From Loigolactobacillus iwatensis (lineage in GTDB: Bacteria > Bacillota > Bacilli > Lactobacillales > Lactobacillaceae), in the NCBI RefSeq assembly GCF_003950295.1, contig NZ_RHNP01000035.1, positions 1 to 32,503 on the forward strand: DNA of 32,503 bases, given 5' to 3'. Shown here piece by piece: positions 8,213 to 14,974 of this stretch. The position numbers were made by a program, and so were the translations under genes. The first letter of the stretch is position 1, and each line of letters starts with the position of its first letter. Below the pieces are notes generated by a model. That model saw only the letters and a list, made by a program, of their open reading frames with translations. It searched no databases and was not told where the DNA came from.

Positions 8213-9202
8213 CTAGTCTACTGGATGTGTTGCCTGGCCGCCTTCGATAATTTTTTTAGCATCATCTAAACTAATATCGACCATATTTTGAACCGCAACG
8301 TTAGTGTAGAAACCAATATGAGGCGTTAAAATTACGTTGGGCATCTTCCGTAATTCAACAAACTGTTGATTTTTAATTGTTTTACCAGTTAAATCAAAGT
8401 TATTAAATTCTTGTTCACCTTCAATTGCGTCAATCGCAACCCCGGCCAACTGTTTTTCTTTTAAAGCGGTAACTAGAGCCTTTGTATCGATCACAGGTCC
8501 CCGGGAAGCATTAATCAAAACAGCGCTAGGCTTCATTAACTTAAATTCCGCTGTACTTAATAAATGCGTTGAACTAGGATTTAAATCTGGATGCAAATCA
8601 ACAACATCAGCCTTTTTTAACAGTGTTTCCTTATCAACGTAGGTCAAAATATCCTTTAAGTCATCGTTTTCAACCAAATCATTGGCCAACACTGTGGCAC
8701 CTAGAGCGTGAAATAATCGCGCAGCAGTGCCGCCAATTCGGCCAGCGCCAATAATACCGATTGTTAAGGTGTGAATTTCGTGGGCAATTAAGCCGCCCCA
8801 ACGAAAATCCTGGTGGGCGCCCCGAGCATCGAATAATTCTAGATTACGAATTAAGCGGAAAGTTTGAGCCAACGAGTATTCAGCAACAGAACGTGGTGAA
8901 TAAGCAGGAACATTGGTCACAATTAAATCATTAGCCTTGGCGGCCGGTAAATCAACCACATCGTAACCGGCACTACGTAAACCAAGTTGTTTAATGCCAT
9001 ATTCGTGTAACTTTTGGTAAACGACAGCACTGTCAATTGCCGCGTGCTGCACAATAACTACGCCATCATAACCTTGGGCTAAACCAACTGTTTGACTACT
9101 CATATCTTCCTGATTGGTGGCCACCGTGACTTGGTTTCGTTTGGCCCAAGCATTAATTGCGGGCATCTCATCGTCGCGAACACTGTACATTAATATTTTC
9201 AT
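8213..9202 (-). CDS. D-2-hydroxyacid dehydrogenase (D-lactate/D-HicDH type)
   Basis: A 329-aa NAD-dependent enzyme that reduces 2-keto acids to D-2-hydroxy acids in the cytoplasm. The sequence shows the Rossmann motif GAGRIG (residues 152-157), the substrate-binding/catalytic Arg234 (NASRGPVID), the acidic partner in DAIEGEQEF (about Glu263) and the catalytic His295 (TPHIGFYT). Length and LTPHIGFYT match the D-lactate/D-hydroxyisocaproate dehydrogenase group of lactobacilli. It follows the aminotransferase by 20 nt, which suggests that it reduces branched-chain or aromatic keto acids (for example phenylpyruvate to D-phenyllactate) as well as or instead of pyruvate; that specificity is inference. 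Its TAG stop lies within CTAGGAAGTATTTGAAG, resembling the end of the local repeat family. Confidence 0.87.
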   Translation of the reverse strand: MKILMYSVRDDEMPAINAWAKRNQVTVATNQEDMSSQTVGLAQGYDGVVIVQHAAIDSAVVYQKLHEYGIKQLGLRSAGYDVVDLPAAKANDLIVTNVPAYSPRSVAEYSLAQTFRLIRNLELFDARGAHQDFRWGGLIAHEIHTLTIGIIGAGRIGGTAARLFHALGATVLANDLVENDDLKDILTYVDKETLLKKADVVDLHPDLNPSSTHLLSTAEFKLMKPSAVLINASRGPVIDTKALVTALKEKQLAGVAIDAIEGEQEFNNFDLTGKTIKNQQFVELRKMPNVILTPHIGFYTNVAVQNMVDISLDDAKKIIEGGQATHPVD

Positions 9203-9222
9203 TATTATCTTCTCCTAATTTA

Positions 9223-10404
9223 CTATTTTTGTGCCAAATAATTTTTTAAGCGTTTAACGGCTTCTTTTAGGTCAGTCAAACTAGCCGCATAGCTAATTCG
9301 AACGTATCCTTCACCGCCGCCACCGAAGCTAGCACCAGGAATCAAGGCTACCTTGGCCTCCTGGGCTAATTCATAACAGCACTTAAAGCTATCCTGAGGC
9401 AAACTTACTGGAATCTTGGCAAACAGGTAAAAAGCCCCTTCAGGTTTAACGCACTCAAAGCCAATTGCCTGCAGCGCGCCGAATAAGTAATCACGGCGTT
9501 TCTCGTAAGCCTTTTTCATCTCCTGCCCATCATTTAAGCCATTTTTAAAAGCTTCCAAGGCCGCATCCTGTGCAACCGTAGTCGCGCTAGTGATCGCAAA
9601 TTGATGCACCTTACCAATTTCCTGAGCAATAGCTGCTGGTGCCGCCAAGACGCCTATCCGCCAGCCAGTCATCGCGTGGGATTTAGACACACCATTGAGT
9701 AAAATCGTTTGTTCCGGCAAAAGCTCGGCCATCGAAACATGCGGCTCTCCATAAGTTAACTCACTATAGATTTCATCGCATAATACGAAAACATTGTATT
9801 GCCGTAATACCTTAGCCAGCGCCTCCAAGTCCTTGCGGCGATAAGTTACACCCGTTGGATTGGTTGGGTAATTTAGTACGAGCACCTTGGCCCGGGGATG
9901 ATTTTTTAATGTTGTTGCTAATAGCTCAGGCGATAAAACAAAATGATTGGCCGATGTATCCATAAAGACTGGCACACCCTGGTTCACAGTTGTATCTGGT
10001 ATGTAAAGTGGAAAAATTGGTGTCGGAATTAATACCTCGTCACCTTTTGAAACAATCGTTGTTAGTGCCGAAAAAATGGCCTCAGTAGTCCCCGCCGTCA
10101 CCAAAATTTCGCTGGTTGGATCATAATGGACATTATATTTTGTTGCTAAGTAATTTGCCGCAGCCTGCCGAACCTCAATTTTACCTGCTGAATTAGTGTA
10201 ATGACTGTCATTTTGTTTAATGGCATTGATACCCGCGGCCTTAATGTGTTCAGGAGTCGTAAAGTCGGGCTCCCCTAACGTTAGCTTTAAGATTCCTGGA
10301 ATCTGCGAAATATCTTGGTTGAATTTTAAAATTGAAGAAGGCTTAACCGCTGCCACCTCCGGCTTTAATAATTTGACTAGTGCACTTAACTTATCTTCTT
10401 GCAT
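9223..10404 (-). CDS. Class I PLP aminotransferase, probably aromatic amino acid (AraT/PatA-like)
   Basis: A 393-aa fold-type I aminotransferase. Visible are NYPTNPTG (178-185), CDEIYSEL (209-216), the PLP-binding Lys241 in GVSKSHAMTGWRIG, and the C-terminal carboxylate-binding Arg in YVRISYA. This subgroup includes the aromatic aminotransferase AraT and PatA of lactic acid bacteria. It interconverts an amino acid and its keto acid with 2-oxoglutarate/glutamate. Aromatic specificity is supported by the leader peptide upstream (10566-10622) and by the D-hydroxyacid dehydrogenase downstream. The frame is open 8 codons further, but AGGAAGG sits 9 nt before MQEDK, so I start at 10404. Expression is probably controlled by the attenuator at 10444-10513. 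Confidence 0.85.
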   Translation of the reverse strand: MQEDKLSALVKLLKPEVAAVKPSSILKFNQDISQIPGILKLTLGEPDFTTPEHIKAAGINAIKQNDSHYTNSAGKIEVRQAAANYLATKYNVHYDPTSEILVTAGTTEAIFSALTTIVSKGDEVLIPTPIFPLYIPDTTVNQGVPVFMDTSANHFVLSPELLATTLKNHPRAKVLVLNYPTNPTGVTYRRKDLEALAKVLRQYNVFVLCDEIYSELTYGEPHVSMAELLPEQTILLNGVSKSHAMTGWRIGVLAAPAAIAQEIGKVHQFAITSATTVAQDAALEAFKNGLNDGQEMKKAYEKRRDYLFGALQAIGFECVKPEGAFYLFAKIPVSLPQDSFKCCYELAQEAKVALIPGASFGGGGEGYVRISYAASLTDLKEAVKRLKNYLAQK

Positions 10405-10443
10405 TTCAATCATCCTTCCTACTACCAAAATTTGTAATTAAAA

Positions 10444-10471
10444 AACCACAGCGACTAATTCCGCTGTGGTT
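10444..10471 (-). terminator. Attenuator: intrinsic terminator in the aminotransferase leader
   Basis: On the minus strand AACCACAGCG pairs with CGCTGTGGTT over 10 bp (8-nt loop) and is followed by a U-run, so transcription from 10680 would stop about 40 nt before the aminotransferase start. The upstream arm (10459-10468) can instead pair with 10502-10511; see the antiterminator entry. Confidence 0.8.
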
Positions 10472-10560
10472 GTTAATTGGCTAATTTATTAAGGTAGCCC
10501 ACACAGCGGAAGTTAATTCTGCACCATGTGGTCAAAACACGTTAAAACACTTCTGGCCGC
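10459..10560 (-). promoter_or_regulatory. Antiterminator and anti-antiterminator pairing region
   Basis: On the minus strand TTCCGCTGTG (10502-10511) is the exact complement of CACAGCGGAA (10459-10468), which is also the 5' arm of the terminator, so the two pairings exclude each other. A further segment just after the leader stop codon (GCGG at 10557-10560 and AAGT at 10549-10552) can pair with CCGC (10506-10509) and ACTT (10510-10513) and thereby occupy the antiterminator strand. A ribosome held on the leader peptide would mask 10549-10560, free 10502-10513 and favour read-through. The three-way arrangement is read directly; the direction of control is inference. Confidence 0.7.
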
Positions 10561-10565
10561 ATAGT

Positions 10566-10622
10566 CTACGCGAAATACCAAAAGTAAAAGTAGTTGTTTA
10601 ATTGTACATTGATTAGCTGCAT
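10566..10622 (-). CDS. Aromatic leader peptide (18 aa)
   Basis: An 18-codon ORF with sequence MQLINVQLNN-YFYFWYF-A: seven consecutive aromatic codons (Tyr, Phe, Tyr, Phe, Trp, Tyr, Phe) close to the stop. AAGGAG lies 8 nt before the ATG, and the ORF sits directly downstream of a strong promoter (10652-10680). The start lies about 23 nt after the expected transcription start. Too short for a functional protein, it has the features of an attenuation leader whose translation senses charged aromatic tRNAs. It is followed by mutually exclusive hairpins and by an aminotransferase gene, as expected for such control. Confidence 0.85.
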   Translation of the reverse strand: MQLINVQLNNYFYFWYFA

Positions 10623-10651
10623 ATTAAAAACTCCTTAAATTAACTATCTTG

Positions 10652-10680
10652 ATTTTAACCTTACTATCAGATTACGTCAA
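10652..10680 (-). promoter_or_regulatory. Promoter of leader peptide/aminotransferase unit
   Basis: Minus strand TTGACG (10675-10680), 17-nt spacer, TAAAAT (10652-10657). Both hexamers match the sigma-70 consensus at five of six positions. It lies 20 nt after the stop of the gene at 10700. Confidence 0.8.
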
Positions 10681-10699
10681 GTTAAACTTAAAATCAGCC

Positions 10700-11650
10700 T
10701 TAACGTTGATGTCGCGCCCGCCGACTGGGTGCCTGGGGCTCACGACTAGTTGGTTGCGTAACCGTCTGTGTTTGTGTTTGCGCCTGGGCCTGAGTTAACT
10801 TAGTCGGTTTTTCTTGAGGTGCATTTTTATCGCGGTAGGCGACTTGAACCGCAACACTATAGGGATTATTTCCTGCCATTACCCCTGAACGACCGGCAAC
10901 CTTATAGGGACCACCAGTCAAATAGGCATTGGCCAGCACAAGTTGGTACTGATTTTGCGCGTCTTGCACTTGCATAAGACCAATTGAGGTAATTTCGCCA
11001 ACGTTAAGACTATCAATTGCATTTTTACCAGCATAAATGTAAAGGTGTTCACCCTCTTGGCGCATTTCATAAAATGGTAATTGTGTCGCTTCACCAATGG
11101 CGTAAAATGGCTCTGGATTGGCATGAGCGTGGCGGTAAATCGCCTCATCTGAAAGTCCACCATAATTAAGACTAAGGTACCCACTGGCAACTAAGTTAGT
11201 GACCATCTCATTGATATTTTGCTGAGTTAATTCATCCACAGTTACCTTCGCTGGTAATAGTTTATCTTGATTAAAAAGACCTGCGGCTGGCATAACCCTT
11301 GTCCGTCCAGCCGTTGCATTCGATTTGCCACTGCCAAGCATTGGATCGTCACTGGCCGAGGCCGCCTTACCACCTAACATTTTTTCAATTTTAGGTGAAA
11401 TATCAAATTTAGCAGTTTTAGTTGTAAAGTAATAAATCACGTTTAAGGTTAAGAAATAGGCCAGAACAAAGAATAAGAGCATAAATAATAATCCCCGTCC
11501 CCAAACTTGCAGCCGTAAAAAGTGAAAAGCCAAATAGCCAATATAAATGTCACCTAAGATACCTAAAATGGTATAGACACGGTTTTTCAGCTTAACGTTC
11601 ATATTAAAAAAACCTAAGTAGTGATTAAGCATATCTAAAAGACTAAGCAC
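10700..11650 (-). CDS. Conserved lactobacillar membrane protein, unknown function (DUF6681-like)
   Basis: A 316-aa protein starting with GTG; AAAGGAGG lies 8 nt upstream and the next ATG is too far from it. The N-terminal third has two hydrophobic segments (about residues 25-45 and 52-75). A soluble part follows, with KFDISPKIEKMLGG, then a mixed region of about 150 residues, and a Gln/Thr-rich low-complexity tail ending in Arg-rich RRARHQR. It resembles a family found in lactobacilli that I recall as DUF6681; that name is from memory and not verified. It starts 21 nt after the Ser/Thr-rich exported protein, probably as one operon. A role at the cell envelope is plausible but not shown. Confidence 0.65.
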   Translation of the reverse strand: MLSLLDMLNHYLGFFNMNVKLKNRVYTILGILGDIYIGYLAFHFLRLQVWGRGLLFMLLFFVLAYFLTLNVIYYFTTKTAKFDISPKIEKMLGGKAASASDDPMLGSGKSNATAGRTRVMPAAGLFNQDKLLPAKVTVDELTQQNINEMVTNLVASGYLSLNYGGLSDEAIYRHAHANPEPFYAIGEATQLPFYEMRQEGEHLYIYAGKNAIDSLNVGEITSIGLMQVQDAQNQYQLVLANAYLTGGPYKVAGRSGVMAGNNPYSVAVQVAYRDKNAPQEKPTKLTQAQAQTQTQTVTQPTSREPQAPSRRARHQR

Positions 11651-11671
11651 AAATAATCCCTCCTTTCCAGA

Positions 11672-12172
11672 TTAATTCGCCGTTGTGGTTGTATCCTGCG
11701 TTGCTCCAGTGGTGCCTGTTCCGGTTTGATTTTGGGAAGTTGAATTTTGTGTGTCTTGCCCAGTTGTCGCCGAACTAGCAGTAGTTGGTGTACTCGAACT
11801 ACTAGCTGCTGTACTGCCCGTCGTTGAAGTATCACTGGCCGAACTAGCATCAGTGGTTGCAGCCCCACTAGTTTGATCAGTTGATGTTTGGTTAGCCTGA
11901 TCACTACTTGCGCTTGGCGTCGAAGTCGTCACACTACTGCTACTTTCAGCTGGTTCACTAGTAGATTCACTGGCCTTGCTGTCCCGTGAAGAAGACGCTG
12001 CTGAGTGACTACTTGATGACGTAGCGGCCGAGCTATCATTATTAGTTTTAGTTGTTGTCTGTTCCTGCTTGACTGGTGCAACTTTGTCAGCAACAACATT
12101 AGTCGCTGCTAGGCCAAGCACGATCGAAACAATCGCAAATGGCGTGATAAATGGCGGTGTCCGGTATGCCAT
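11672..12172 (-). CDS. Ser/Thr-rich exported or membrane-anchored protein
   Basis: A 166-aa protein. Residues 1-7 are followed by one hydrophobic segment (about 8-28, FITPFAIVSIVLGLAATNVV), then about 125 residues made almost only of Ser, Thr, Ala, Gln, Asn and Asp with no fold. No LPxTG motif is present. The N-terminal segment could be an uncleaved anchor with the low-complexity stalk outside. Such regions in lactobacilli can be glycosylated or span the wall; this is inference. The frame opens 20 codons earlier, but GAGGGGG lies 8 nt before MAYRTPP, so I start there. First gene of a pair with 10700-11650. Confidence 0.65.
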   Translation of the reverse strand: MAYRTPPFITPFAIVSIVLGLAATNVVADKVAPVKQEQTTTKTNNDSSAATSSSSHSAASSSRDSKASESTSEPAESSSSVTTSTPSASSDQANQTSTDQTSGAATTDASSASDTSTTGSTAASSSSTPTTASSATTGQDTQNSTSQNQTGTGTTGATQDTTTTAN

Positions 12173-12202
12173 TGTCAATTCCCCCTCATTTAATTTTATT
12201 AA

Positions 12203-12232
12203 ACCATATAAATGCATAGAAAGCTTGACCAA
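12203..12232 (-). promoter_or_regulatory. Candidate promoter of the exported-protein operon
   Basis: Minus strand TTGGTC (12227-12232), 18-nt spacer, TATGGT (12203-12208), 30 nt before the ATG. Moderate match only. Confidence 0.4.
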
Positions 12233-12346
12233 AAGCTAAAGAATTCATTAAAGAATGTGTGCTTTGCTAGTAAACAAAAAGAGGCCAGGCATAAAGTCTA
12301 ACTTCTACGTTTCAACATCATTATTATACCGCAATTTAACGACAGC

Positions 12347-12778
12347 CTACTTTAACTTTTGCTTACAAGTACCACATAGTCCGTAAAGCTCAAAGTTATG
12401 GCTGTCAATTTCACAGTCAGGAATCTGTTTTGAAAAGAAATCCAACGGGCACATGGCAAGCTCAATTACCTTACCGCAGTTTCGACAAATAAAATGATGG
12501 TGGTGGGGGTGCTCAAAATCACACTGATATTTGACAGTTGCCTGCTCACCACGATTGCGCTGTTCCACAATTCCAATCTCGGCAAAGGCTCTAATATTTC
12601 GGTAAATTGTATTATGACTCATACCTGGATATAAGGCGCGCATATGACCATCCACGGCTGTAACGTTAATGTAGCTGTGTTGAAACTGACTTAGATAAAG
12701 CAGCATATCCCGCCGCTGCTTAGTGACCTTATACCCATTTTGTTTCAATAAGGTTAACGCATTCCCCTTTACTTGCAT
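12347..12778 (-). CDS. Fur-family metalloregulator (Fur, Zur or PerR type)
   Basis: A 143-aa dimeric DNA-binding repressor of the ferric uptake regulator family. A winged-helix domain (residues 1-80) contains SHNTIYRNIRAFAEIGIV. The dimer domain has HPHHHHF (90-96) and two CxxC pairs (Cys98/Cys101 and Cys135/Cys138) that bind the structural zinc. The His-rich motif is common to Fur and Zur; the sensed metal or peroxide cannot be fixed from sequence. A Zur/Fur-like inverted repeat (12804-12824) overlaps its own promoter region, suggesting autoregulation. No metal transporter is adjacent. Confidence 0.85.
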   Translation of the reverse strand: MQVKGNALTLLKQNGYKVTKQRRDMLLYLSQFQHSYINVTAVDGHMRALYPGMSHNTIYRNIRAFAEIGIVEQRNRGEQATVKYQCDFEHPHHHHFICRNCGKVIELAMCPLDFFSKQIPDCEIDSHNFELYGLCGTCKQKLK

Positions 12779-12803
12779 AGGAAGCCCCTTTCACATCTAT
12801 AAT

Positions 12804-12824
12804 AAAACGTAATCATTATTATTT
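12804..12824 (-). promoter_or_regulatory. Zur/Fur-type operator overlapping the regulator's promoter
   Basis: The 21-mer matches the Bacillus Zur box AAATCGTAATNATTACGATTT at 17 of 20 defined positions; its left half (ACGTAAT) is Zur-like and its right half (ATTATTA) is nearer to Fur/PerR. It overlaps a possible minus-strand promoter (TTTAAA, 17 nt, TATTAT) 25-45 nt before the regulator's ATG. The rest of 12779-13030 shows nothing else recognisable. Confidence 0.55.
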
Positions 12825-13035
12825 AAAAATTATCTAACCAAGTCTAGCATAATTGTTCCGAGAAAAAAAGTTGGTTGATCAAGTCTTACACCACTAATAT
12901 TAATCCTTCCTCAGGCAAAAAACGGTTTATTAGATTGTTACTCTTTTCACTTGCATAACATTTTAAAAAGTCCTATGCTAAATGTAAGCAATTTCTTAAA
13001 ACAATTATAAACGCTAACAAAGATAAACAAAAAAC

Positions 13036-13112
13036 TTGTTCTTCTAAAAAAATGGTTGTATGATATTGCTATTACACATAAAAAATCAGTTAAACATTGT
13101 ACCTTAACTGAT
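13036..13112 (+). promoter_or_regulatory. Promoter and 5' hairpin of small ORF
   Basis: TTGTTC (13036-13041), 17-nt spacer, TATGAT (13059-13064). The short leader then forms a 9-bp stem ATCAGTTAA/TTAACTGAT (13085-13112) just before the AAGGAGG ribosome site, so folding might influence translation or mRNA stability. Confidence 0.6.
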
Positions 13113-13128
13113 CAAGGAGGCTTTAAAT

Positions 13129-13326
13129 ATGAAATTTGGAAACTTTTCAAATAGCTGGTACCGTATTTCTTTGGATACCGAGCAGCAGATTTTCTACGCA
13201 ACGAGTAAGCAACATCCTGAGCAAATCGCCAGTGGTATCACAATTGATGACGCAGTTCGTAAATTGACCGTTCAAACGCAACACATCGATTCCTTTAAGG
13301 GAAATAGTCGAAATCAAACTGCCTAA
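13129..13326 (+). CDS. Small hypothetical protein (65 aa)
   Basis: A 65-aa soluble protein (MKFGNFSNSWYRISLD...), with a good promoter, an AAGGAGG ribosome site 8 nt before the ATG and a terminator hairpin right after the stop, so it is very likely expressed. The sequence alternates short strands and a helix (ITIDDAVRKLTVQ) with no motif I recognise, signal or membrane segment. It is monocistronic between the Fur-family gene and the guanylate kinase-like gene, which run the other way. Confidence 0.7.
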   Translation: MKFGNFSNSWYRISLDTEQQIFYATSKQHPEQIASGITIDDAVRKLTVQTQHIDSFKGNSRNQTA

Positions 13327-13350
13327 GAGAAGCTCAAGGGCTTTCTCTTT
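13325..13350 (+). terminator. Terminator of small ORF
   Basis: AAGAGAAGC pairs with GCTTTCTCTT with one bulge and a short loop, ending in CTTTAT; it overlaps the stop codon. Confidence 0.6.
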
Positions 13351-13356
13351 ATACAT

Positions 13357-13599
13357 AAAACTTAGAAAGGCAGATTCCTGCGGTGACCGAGACGAACTTA
13401 GTCGCAAACAGTTATTGACTTTGTAATTGCGCTCCTTGGCTTTTGCCACAAGAATGGCCATCGTTCGTAGCAGCAAGATTATTAGCGGTTGAGACTGCGC
13501 CGCGGACTTCGGTTTATCCTAGTCCGATCGACAGCGTCAGTGAAGCTAGTAATAATCCTCAATTACGTAGTAGAATCTAAACACCTTTCCAAACACTTC
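13357..13599 (+). repeat. Repeat copy R3 (about 243 bp)
   Basis: Same orientation and internal layout as R2: GGCAGATTCCTGCGGTGACCGAGA-like left part, CTCCTTGGCTTTTGCCACAA, then CTAGTCCGATCGAC (13519-13532) and a right end CCTTTCCAAACACTTC. The left inverted end is degraded. The right end touches the TAA stop codon of the guanylate kinase-like gene at 13600. Confidence 0.8.
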
Positions 13600-14175
13600 T
13601 TAGTCAGCTACAACTTCTTGCTTGATTTGCGTCATCAAGTGATCAGTCTGTTGCTTAGCCTGCTGCCAATCGTCGTTAATAATGACGTGAGCAGCTTTTT
13701 TTAATGCCGTCGGAATAATTAAATCCCGCCGATACTCTTGACTTGCTAACCGTTGGGCGATCATCTTGGAACTGTCACCGCGCCGGCTCAAGCGCTGAAC
13801 GAGCACTTTTGGATCATCAACCATTAAATAAATTAAAACAACGCGCACTCCAAGTGTCTTAACGTAAGTTGCCGCACCCTTAGTATCTAAAACAATACTT
13901 GCAAAATCATTTTTCTGCCAGGCCTCAGCCAACCCCTCATGTGATGAGCCATAGCTATAATTAGCGTACGTCACCCGTTCGATAAAGTGTTTCGTTGCAA
14001 AAGTGGCCGGCGTTTCAAAATAATAGTCAACACCATTGGTTTCGCCGTGGCGTGCTGGTCGTGTCGTGTGCGTCACCACCCGTGGAATATTGTAAGCTTG
14101 GCTCAAATAATGACTCACCGTAGTTTTACCACTCCCGGTCGCCCCAGTAATCACAAATAATCGTTGTTCCGTCAT
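13600..14175 (-). CDS. Guanylate kinase-like protein (second gmk type)
   Basis: A 191-aa P-loop kinase. The P-loop is GATGSGKT (residues 10-17), followed by THTTRPARHGETNGVDYYF, which matches the GMP-binding region of guanylate kinase (TTR, then GE..GVDYYF). FIERV supplies the conserved Glu, YGSSHEG replaces the usual YGT, and VLDTKGA supplies the conserved Asp. It is somewhat shorter than the housekeeping enzyme (about 205 aa). Key residues seem intact, so GMP/dGMP phosphorylation is plausible. The context differs from the usual gmk-rpoZ locus, suggesting a paralogue. A possible promoter is TTGCAC (14231-14236)/TAAGAT (14208-14213). The stop codon abuts repeat R3. Confidence 0.75.
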   Translation of the reverse strand: MTEQRLFVITGATGSGKTTVSHYLSQAYNIPRVVTHTTRPARHGETNGVDYYFETPATFATKHFIERVTYANYSYGSSHEGLAEAWQKNDFASIVLDTKGAATYVKTLGVRVVLIYLMVDDPKVLVQRLSRRGDSSKMIAQRLASQEYRRDLIIPTALKKAAHVIINDDWQQAKQQTDHLMTQIKQEVVAD

Positions 14176-14253
14176 TTTCCGACTCCTTTAAATTTGCTAA
14201 TAACCCTATCTTAACGGTAACAAAAAAAGAGTGCAATGAATTTTGCTATAAGA

Positions 14254-14325
14254 ACGTTTAAAAAAGACGCTCAGTTTTTACCCTGCAGTTGCGAAGTAGA
14301 ATCTGTCTGCTTTTGCGAACACTCT
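14254..14325. repeat. Degenerate repeat copy R4 (about 70 bp)
   Basis: CGTTTAAAAAAGACGCTCAG at the left resembles the family's left end, and GTTGCGAAGTAGAATCTG followed by GCTTTTGCGAACAC resembles the right end of R2 and R3. The long interior is missing. Confidence 0.55.
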
Positions 14326-14338
14326 CCAACTGAACACA

Positions 14339-14378
14339 AAAAAGGCCGCGCCAAAATAAATCTTGGCGCGGTCCTTTA
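14339..14378 (-). terminator. Terminator of gdhA-pdxK-ECF S operon
   Basis: The stem AAAGG-CGCGCCAA / TTGGCGCG-CCTTT has small bulges and is followed on the minus strand by TTTTTTTG, downstream of the S-component gene. Confidence 0.8.
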
Positions 14379-14415
14379 TAATTCTTATTTGAATGACGGA
14401 AAAATTGTTCGTCGA

Positions 14416-14970
14416 TTAGCCCATTCTATTTCCAGTCGCTCTAAACGCCCCACGTAATAAATAATACAGTATGGGCACAATAATCGCCGTTGAAATAGAA
14501 TTAATAACCGTTGCTGGCAGACTAAAGAAAGCTGAAACTACAGCAACTTTAAAAAGTGTCCCCGCCATTAAGGCTTCAACGATTGAAACTAAATAAGACG
14601 TAAAAATCTTAGTGACACCTGCTACAATCCCAATTGTGACAATGTGACTTGTCCGATCATCAAATTTAAATAGCCGATAAGTTGTGTGGACAACTAAAGC
14701 AATGACTAAGACTTCTAAAACGGTTAGCCACGAGGTCGCCGCGTAACCATTTAACAGATCAAAGCCACCCAACCCAACTGCACCAGCAATTGCACCATTA
14801 CGCGCACCTAGAAATAAAATGGCCAGTACTGTTAGTGCATTTCCAAAATGAATAAACGGGCGGCCAACCAGTGCCGGAACCGGAATTCGTAAAACGGAGA
14901 TTCCAATAAAAATGATCGCGGCAAATAGGCCAGTAAAAATAACTGCTCGTAATGAGTTTTTCTGTCGCAT
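14416..14970 (-). CDS. ECF transporter S component, probably vitamin B6 related
   Basis: A 184-aa integral membrane protein with about six hydrophobic segments, of the energy-coupling-factor S-component superfamily. These proteins bind a vitamin and are driven by shared EcfAAT modules encoded elsewhere. Typical features are a cationic N-terminus and HFGNALTVLAILFLGARNGAIAGAVGLGGFDLL. It lies 4 nt after the pyridoxal kinase gene, so pyridoxine or a related precursor is the likely substrate (PdxU-like), by context only; hydroxymethylpyrimidine is an alternative. The frame is open 12 codons upstream, but AAGAGGAG sits 7 nt before MRQKNSL, so I start at 14970. Confidence 0.75.
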   Translation of the reverse strand: MRQKNSLRAVIFTGLFAAIIFIGISVLRIPVPALVGRPFIHFGNALTVLAILFLGARNGAIAGAVGLGGFDLLNGYAATSWLTVLEVLVIALVVHTTYRLFKFDDRTSHIVTIGIVAGVTKIFTSYLVSIVEALMAGTLFKVAVVSAFFSLPATVINSISTAIIVPILYYLLRGAFRATGNRMG

Positions 14971-14974
14971 CTGC

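Noticed and set aside
10220-10441. 73-codon plus-strand ORF over the start of the aminotransferase
   Set aside because: Antisense shadow without ribosome site or promoter.
10441-10680. T-box riboswitch before the aminotransferase
   Set aside because: No GGGTGGNACCGCG-like core and the leader is too short; the translated aromatic peptide explains the terminator better.
11635-11904. Overlapping 89-codon ORF antiparallel in codon phase to the Ser/Thr-rich gene
   Set aside because: It is a frame shadow of a low-complexity region, lacks a ribosome site and overlaps a well-supported gene.
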